Source: Cyanobacteriota bacterium (GTDB lineage Bacteria > Cyanobacteriota > Cyanobacteriia > Leptolyngbyales > Leptolyngbyaceae). Taken from it: a DNA stretch of 8,073 bases. The stretch is from the NCBI GenBank assembly GCA_027482985.1, contig JAIXVO010000153.1:1-8073 (forward strand). Reading direction: 5' to 3'. The notes under the pieces were generated by a model. That model saw only the letters and a list, made by a program, of their open reading frames with translations, was not told where the DNA came from and searched no databases. The translations under genes and the position numbers were made by a program. Of this stretch, positions 6,301 to 8,073 are shown piece by piece; position 1 is the stretch's first letter, and each line of letters begins with the position of its first letter.

Positions 6301-7724
6301 TGGAAGTGGGGGCGGGGCATTGGGATCTCTTGCCCCTGCAAGCGCAGTTAGCCGATTTGCTGTTGTACGATCGCCCCGTCGAGGATTGGGAAATCCAGTA
6401 TGAGCGGTCTGCGATCGCCCCTCAAACGATTCTGATCAGTGCGCATAAACTCCCGCAAGGAGATAACGGGGATATGATTTTGATGTCGCTGGAAGACATC
6501 ACCGACCGCAAACAGTTTGAAACCGAGCGATCGCACCTGTTAGCGCAAGAGCAAGCCGCTCGGCAGCAGGCCGAAGCTGCTAATCACGCGAAGGATGAAT
6601 TTCTCTCAAATCTGTCCCATGAACTCCGCAATCCCCTCAGTGCCATGTTGGGCTGGGTGCAACTGTTGCAGAAACGGGATTGTGACGCGGCGACCCAGGC
6701 GCGTGGGCTGGCGGCGATCGCTCAGAGTGCTAGCATCCAAAATCAGTTGATTGCCGATATTCTGGATGTGTCACGGATTGCCAGCGGCAAATTGCGGCTC
6801 AATCATCGCCTGTTGGATCTGGGCAGCGTGGTGCAGGCTGCGATTGATAGTGTGCATTTAAGCGCTACCGCTAAAACTATTCAGTTTGTTACCGCGTTGC
6901 AATCGCTCATGGTTTGGGGGGATAGCGATCGCTTGCAACAAGTCTGCTGGAATCTGTTCTCGAATGCGATCAAATTCACGCCGGCGGGGGGGCAAGTCAG
7001 TGTCTTGCTGGATGCTGTGCGGGACGAAGCAGGAGCGGCTTTTGCCCAAATTACGGTGACCGACACGGGCAAGGGCATTGAACCGGGGGCTTTACCCCAG
7101 ATTTTTGGGCGGTTTTACCAGGCTGATGCTAGCACCACTAAAGCCAATCAGGGGTTGGGTTTGGGGCTGGCGATCGTGCAACATTTGGTGGAGTTGCATA
7201 GTGGAACCGTGCAGGCGACTAGTGCTGGGCTGGATCAGGGGACGACTCTGATCGTGCGCCTTCCCCTTGCCGACGCGGTCTCTCCGGCTCCAGCCCTTCC
7301 GGCGGAGCCAACGTCAGTCCCAGCACTCCTGCCCGATTTAACGGGCTTGCGATTGCTGGTAGTGGATGACCAGATGGAAATGGTGAAATTGCTGCGGGTT
7401 GTCCTCACCAGTTATGGGGCAACCGTCCAAACGGTGATGACCGCCAGAGCAGCGATCGCGGCGCTGGATGACAATCCTGGCAGTTACGATGTCCTGATTT
7501 CAGATATTGGGTTGCCGGAGGCGGATGGATACTGGTTAATGCAGCAGGTGCGATCGCGGGCTGCCGACCGGGATGGGCAAATTCCCGCGATCGCGTTGAC
7601 GGGCTATGCTACTGCCGACGACCAACAGCGGGTACTCAGGGCCGGGTTCCAACTCCATTTAGCGAAACCGTTTGATGTGGAGGAATTGGGGGTAATGGTG
7701 CATCGTTTATTGCGCCGCTCGTGA
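3345..7724 (+). CDS. CheB-CheR-PAS hybrid histidine kinase with C-terminal receiver
   Basis: This is a 1459-residue soluble fusion. CheB methylesterase (about 90-275) removes methyl esters from glutamates; its triad is Ser98 in AASAGG, His125 in IQHLSP and Asp217 in SGMDGDGA. CheR methyltransferase (about 295-560) uses S-adenosylmethionine to add them: VTRFFRD, GCSTGEEAY (SAM site), ATDVSE and CRNVLIYL are intact. A PAS-like segment (about 600-705), six NEEL-type heptads (768-809), PAS at about 820-930 and PAS at about 940-1055 follow. HisKA has His1092 in SHELRNP; the ATPase has Asn1207, Asp1240 (DTGKGI) and GLGLGL. The receiver (about 1335-1455) has Asp1341/Asp1342, Asp1387, Thr1419 and Lys1441. 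The receiver that normally precedes CheB is absent; a Pro/Ala-rich stretch stands there. No receptor, CheA or CheW is nearby, so the methylation target is unknown. An in-frame TAG directly precedes ATG 3345; ATG 3387 (with AAGGG) or 3450 are alternative starts. Confidence 0.95.
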   Translation: MSGSRRRHYNTRVLMVFHLAWQLPNCCIVRVTLDSMAAIDRAPLLNSGSIPAELSSPLPMTAELPAANDADPECPPTATPPPPSTELPLFPIVGIAASAGGLGAFIELIRQLPLDTGMAFVLIQHLSPDHESLLTEILSRATVLPVQQAADQMRVAPNQIYVIPPNTQMTLVAGSLHLAPRQKSEGVYHPADVFFESLASDRGNQAIGVVLSGMDGDGAQGIKAIKVAGGITFAQCAATAQFSSMPDTAVATGNVDFVLPPETIALELSNLSRSPFLVRSARLDLSQSPLPEAGDPLAQIFALLRTHTGVDFAQYKPSTLDRRIQRRMMLYKLSSLADYAQYLPTHPDEIQALYEEILIHVTRFFRDPEVFAQLPTQVLPLICQPKPVDEPLRIWVAGCSTGEEAYTIAISLLEFFSDRPHPPPIQIFATDVSEQAIRKARAGFFLETQMEGVSAERKQRFFVTQAGGGYQICSSIRELCVFARHNLGGDPPFSNLDLISCRNVLIYLADPLQERIMALFHYSLKATGLLLLGTSESIKTAANLFAPLDETHKIYTRQPTTTRSLFAFTPSLPPLTRTDPLPSPAASLPTSVDLAHAIDQLIASRYAPLSILVDAQMQIVQMRGDLDPYLKLPSGTTELNLLAMARPGFAAPLRTAIYQAQTQNSLVRQEDVQLETGARSRLVLEVLPVRPALTSARYFLVLLTVLSPTATLPDSALMATLEPADLERELVQLRQALAAATQRELSAQAHLQAVIHEQTQLNQNLRVANEEILSSNEELQSTNEELQTAKEEIQAANEELSTTNDELCSRNLQQNRDNSDLNNFIASINIPIVMLTNDLRIRRFTPTAQRLFNFIATDVGRPFTDLHGNFEISQLEPLILEVLETLNTKEQEIQTIAGYWYSLRIRPYRTTENQIDGVTLVFLDIHLLKSHAATLEAARNYAETIIETVQIPLLVLAADLRVHTANRAFYQTFQLLDTDIMQRGLLEVGAGHWDLLPLQAQLADLLLYDRPVEDWEIQYERSAIAPQTILISAHKLPQGDNGDMILMSLEDITDRKQFETERSHLLAQEQAARQQAEAANHAKDEFLSNLSHELRNPLSAMLGWVQLLQKRDCDAATQARGLAAIAQSASIQNQLIADILDVSRIASGKLRLNHRLLDLGSVVQAAIDSVHLSATAKTIQFVTALQSLMVWGDSDRLQQVCWNLFSNAIKFTPAGGQVSVLLDAVRDEAGAAFAQITVTDTGKGIEPGALPQIFGRFYQADASTTKANQGLGLGLAIVQHLVELHSGTVQATSAGLDQGTTLIVRLPLADAVSPAPALPAEPTSVPALLPDLTGLRLLVVDDQMEMVKLLRVVLTSYGATVQTVMTARAAIAALDDNPGSYDVLISDIGLPEADGYWLMQQVRSRAADRDGQIPAIALTGYATADDQQRVLRAGFQLHLAKPFDVEELGVMVHRLLRRS
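3377..3381 (+). promoter_or_regulatory. Shine-Dalgarno-like site that may set the start at 3387
   Basis: AAGGG ends five bases before the in-frame ATG at 3387. The first ATG (3345) has only a weak GAG at 3338-3340, and the ATG at 3450 has no clear purine-rich site. On this evidence the protein may begin at residue 15 of the longest reading frame. No CheB residue is affected, since homology to CheB only begins near residue 88. Confidence 0.35.
5646..5771 (+). repeat. Six tandem 21-bp units encoding a heptad coiled coil
   Basis: Residues 768-809 of the fusion protein are six successive heptads: ANEEILS, SNEELQS, TNEELQT, AKEEIQA, ANEELST and TNDELCS. This acidic NEEL pattern is characteristic of the linker between CheR/PAS and the following PAS domain in CheB-CheR-PAS proteins. 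It predicts a parallel dimeric helix that could transmit state changes between the methylation enzymes and the kinase half. The units differ at many bases, so it is an old, selected protein repeat rather than a recent DNA expansion. Confidence 0.85.
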
Positions 7725-7798
7725 GCGATCGCGGCCGATGAGGGCGAGGTGCATCGGTTGGCGTTGCTGGATAGCGGGCTGAATGGCTCTCATCCCCA

Positions 7799-7822
7799 GC
7801 CCTTCTCCCCCGGAAGAAGGGC
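7799..7822. terminator. GC-rich hairpin between convergent genes, possible bidirectional terminator
   Basis: GCCCTTCT (7799-7806) pairs perfectly with AGAAGGGC (7815-7822) around an 8-base loop. It lies one base beyond the stop codon of the minus-strand receiver and 74 bases past the stop of the fusion gene. Neither side has a run of T, so it is not a classical intrinsic terminator. The preceding TCTCATCCCCAG and the palindrome resemble, from memory, a pyrimidine-rich dispersed repeat common between cyanobacterial genes. Confidence 0.4.
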
Positions 7823-7823
7823 G

Positions 7824-8073
7824 CTACAACGCTTGTCCCGGTTCTGCGTTTCGCTGTAATAAGCTCAGGATGGCGGCAATTAATTGTTCGGGTTCAATGG
7901 GTTTCGTTAGATGGCGGGCAAACCCAACCGCGATCGCTTTTTGCTGGTCTAGATCGCGAGCATAGGCGGTCAGGGCGATCGCGGGAATTGGGCGGTCTTG
8001 GTACCGGGGGTGAGATCGCAGATGTTGCATCAACATATAGCCATCCATGTTCGCCATCCCGATATCGCTCACA
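7824..8073 (-). CDS. Response-regulator receiver domain, C-terminal part, cut by the window end
   Basis: The frame is open from the window edge to the TAG at 7826-7824, giving 82 visible residues. It begins in the middle of a receiver domain, so the GTG at 8072 is not a real start. Seen are the phosphoacceptor Asp in VSDIGM (third visible residue), the Thr in IPAIALTAYA and the Lys in LTKPIEP; the beta-strand carrying the acidic pair lies outside. The protein ends about 25 residues after the Lys, so the receiver is the C-terminal domain, either of a lone regulator or of another hybrid kinase. By eye, 33 of 64 aligned residues match the receiver at the end of the convergent CheB-CheR fusion, which suggests a hybrid kinase of the same group. 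Its input domain and partner are not visible. Confidence 0.9.
   Translation of the reverse strand, partial: VSDIGMANMDGYMLMQHLRSHPRYQDRPIPAIALTAYARDLDQQKAIAVGFARHLTKPIEPEQLIAAILSLLQRNAEPGQAL

Larger units (their letters stand above)
284..7982. repeat. HIP1 octamers (GCGATCGC), 18 dispersed copies
   Basis: Copies begin at 284, 859, 1833, 2018, 2372, 3943, 4594, 5378, 6411, 6527, 6714, 6925, 7452, 7550, 7587, 7725, 7930 and 7975 (hand search; a few could be missed). Nearly all lie within coding sequence; the one at 7725 directly follows the stop codon of the fusion gene. HIP1 is abundant in many cyanobacterial genomes and is the main taxonomic clue in this window. Spacing is uneven: none lies between 2380 and 3942, and three fall within 7452-7594. 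Confidence 0.95.

Noticed and set aside
1..8073. Defence system, CRISPR array, insertion sequence or prophage
   Set aside because: No regularly spaced repeats, transposase, integrase, nuclease or phage-type proteins are seen; all coding capacity is signalling.

Overview
The window is very probably cyanobacterial chromosome. The octamer GCGATCGC (HIP1, the highly iterated palindrome of many cyanobacteria) was found 18 times by eye in 8 kb, where chance would give far less than one. The proteins also look like the long multi-domain signalling proteins of filamentous or large-genome cyanobacteria. The genus cannot be fixed from the sequence.

Everything coding here belongs to two-component and chemotaxis-type signalling. 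From left to right: (1) bases 1-1271, the C-terminal part of a hybrid histidine kinase (ATPase domain, receiver, helical tail) whose sensor half and phosphorylated His lie before the window; (2) 1391-3199, a complete 'reversed' kinase with an N-terminal receiver, coiled coil, GAF-like domain and kinase core; (3) 3345-7724, a 1459-residue fusion of CheB methylesterase, CheR methyltransferase, PAS-like segments, a heptad coiled coil, a histidine kinase and a C-terminal receiver; (4) 7824-8073 on the minus strand, the C-terminal part of another receiver, convergent with gene 3 and similar to its receiver.

The gaps are short: 119 bp, 145 bp and 99 bp. The first holds a weak promoter candidate. 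The second holds an imperfect 31-bp direct repeat that spans the stop codon of gene 2. The third holds a GC-rich palindrome between the convergent genes. No tRNA, rRNA, CRISPR array, insertion sequence or transposase was seen, and there is no gene-free stretch above 300 bases.

Genes 1-3 lie in the same direction and could form one signalling module: three kinase cores, three receivers and one CheB/CheR methylation pair. There is no DNA-binding output domain and no CheA, CheW or chemoreceptor in view, so their partners must lie elsewhere. The most notable object is gene 3, which joins reversible protein methylation and His-Asp phosphotransfer in one chain while lacking the regulatory receiver found at the N-terminus of ordinary CheB. 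The architecture is a known type rather than a new system, but its methylation target and wiring cannot be deduced from the sequence.
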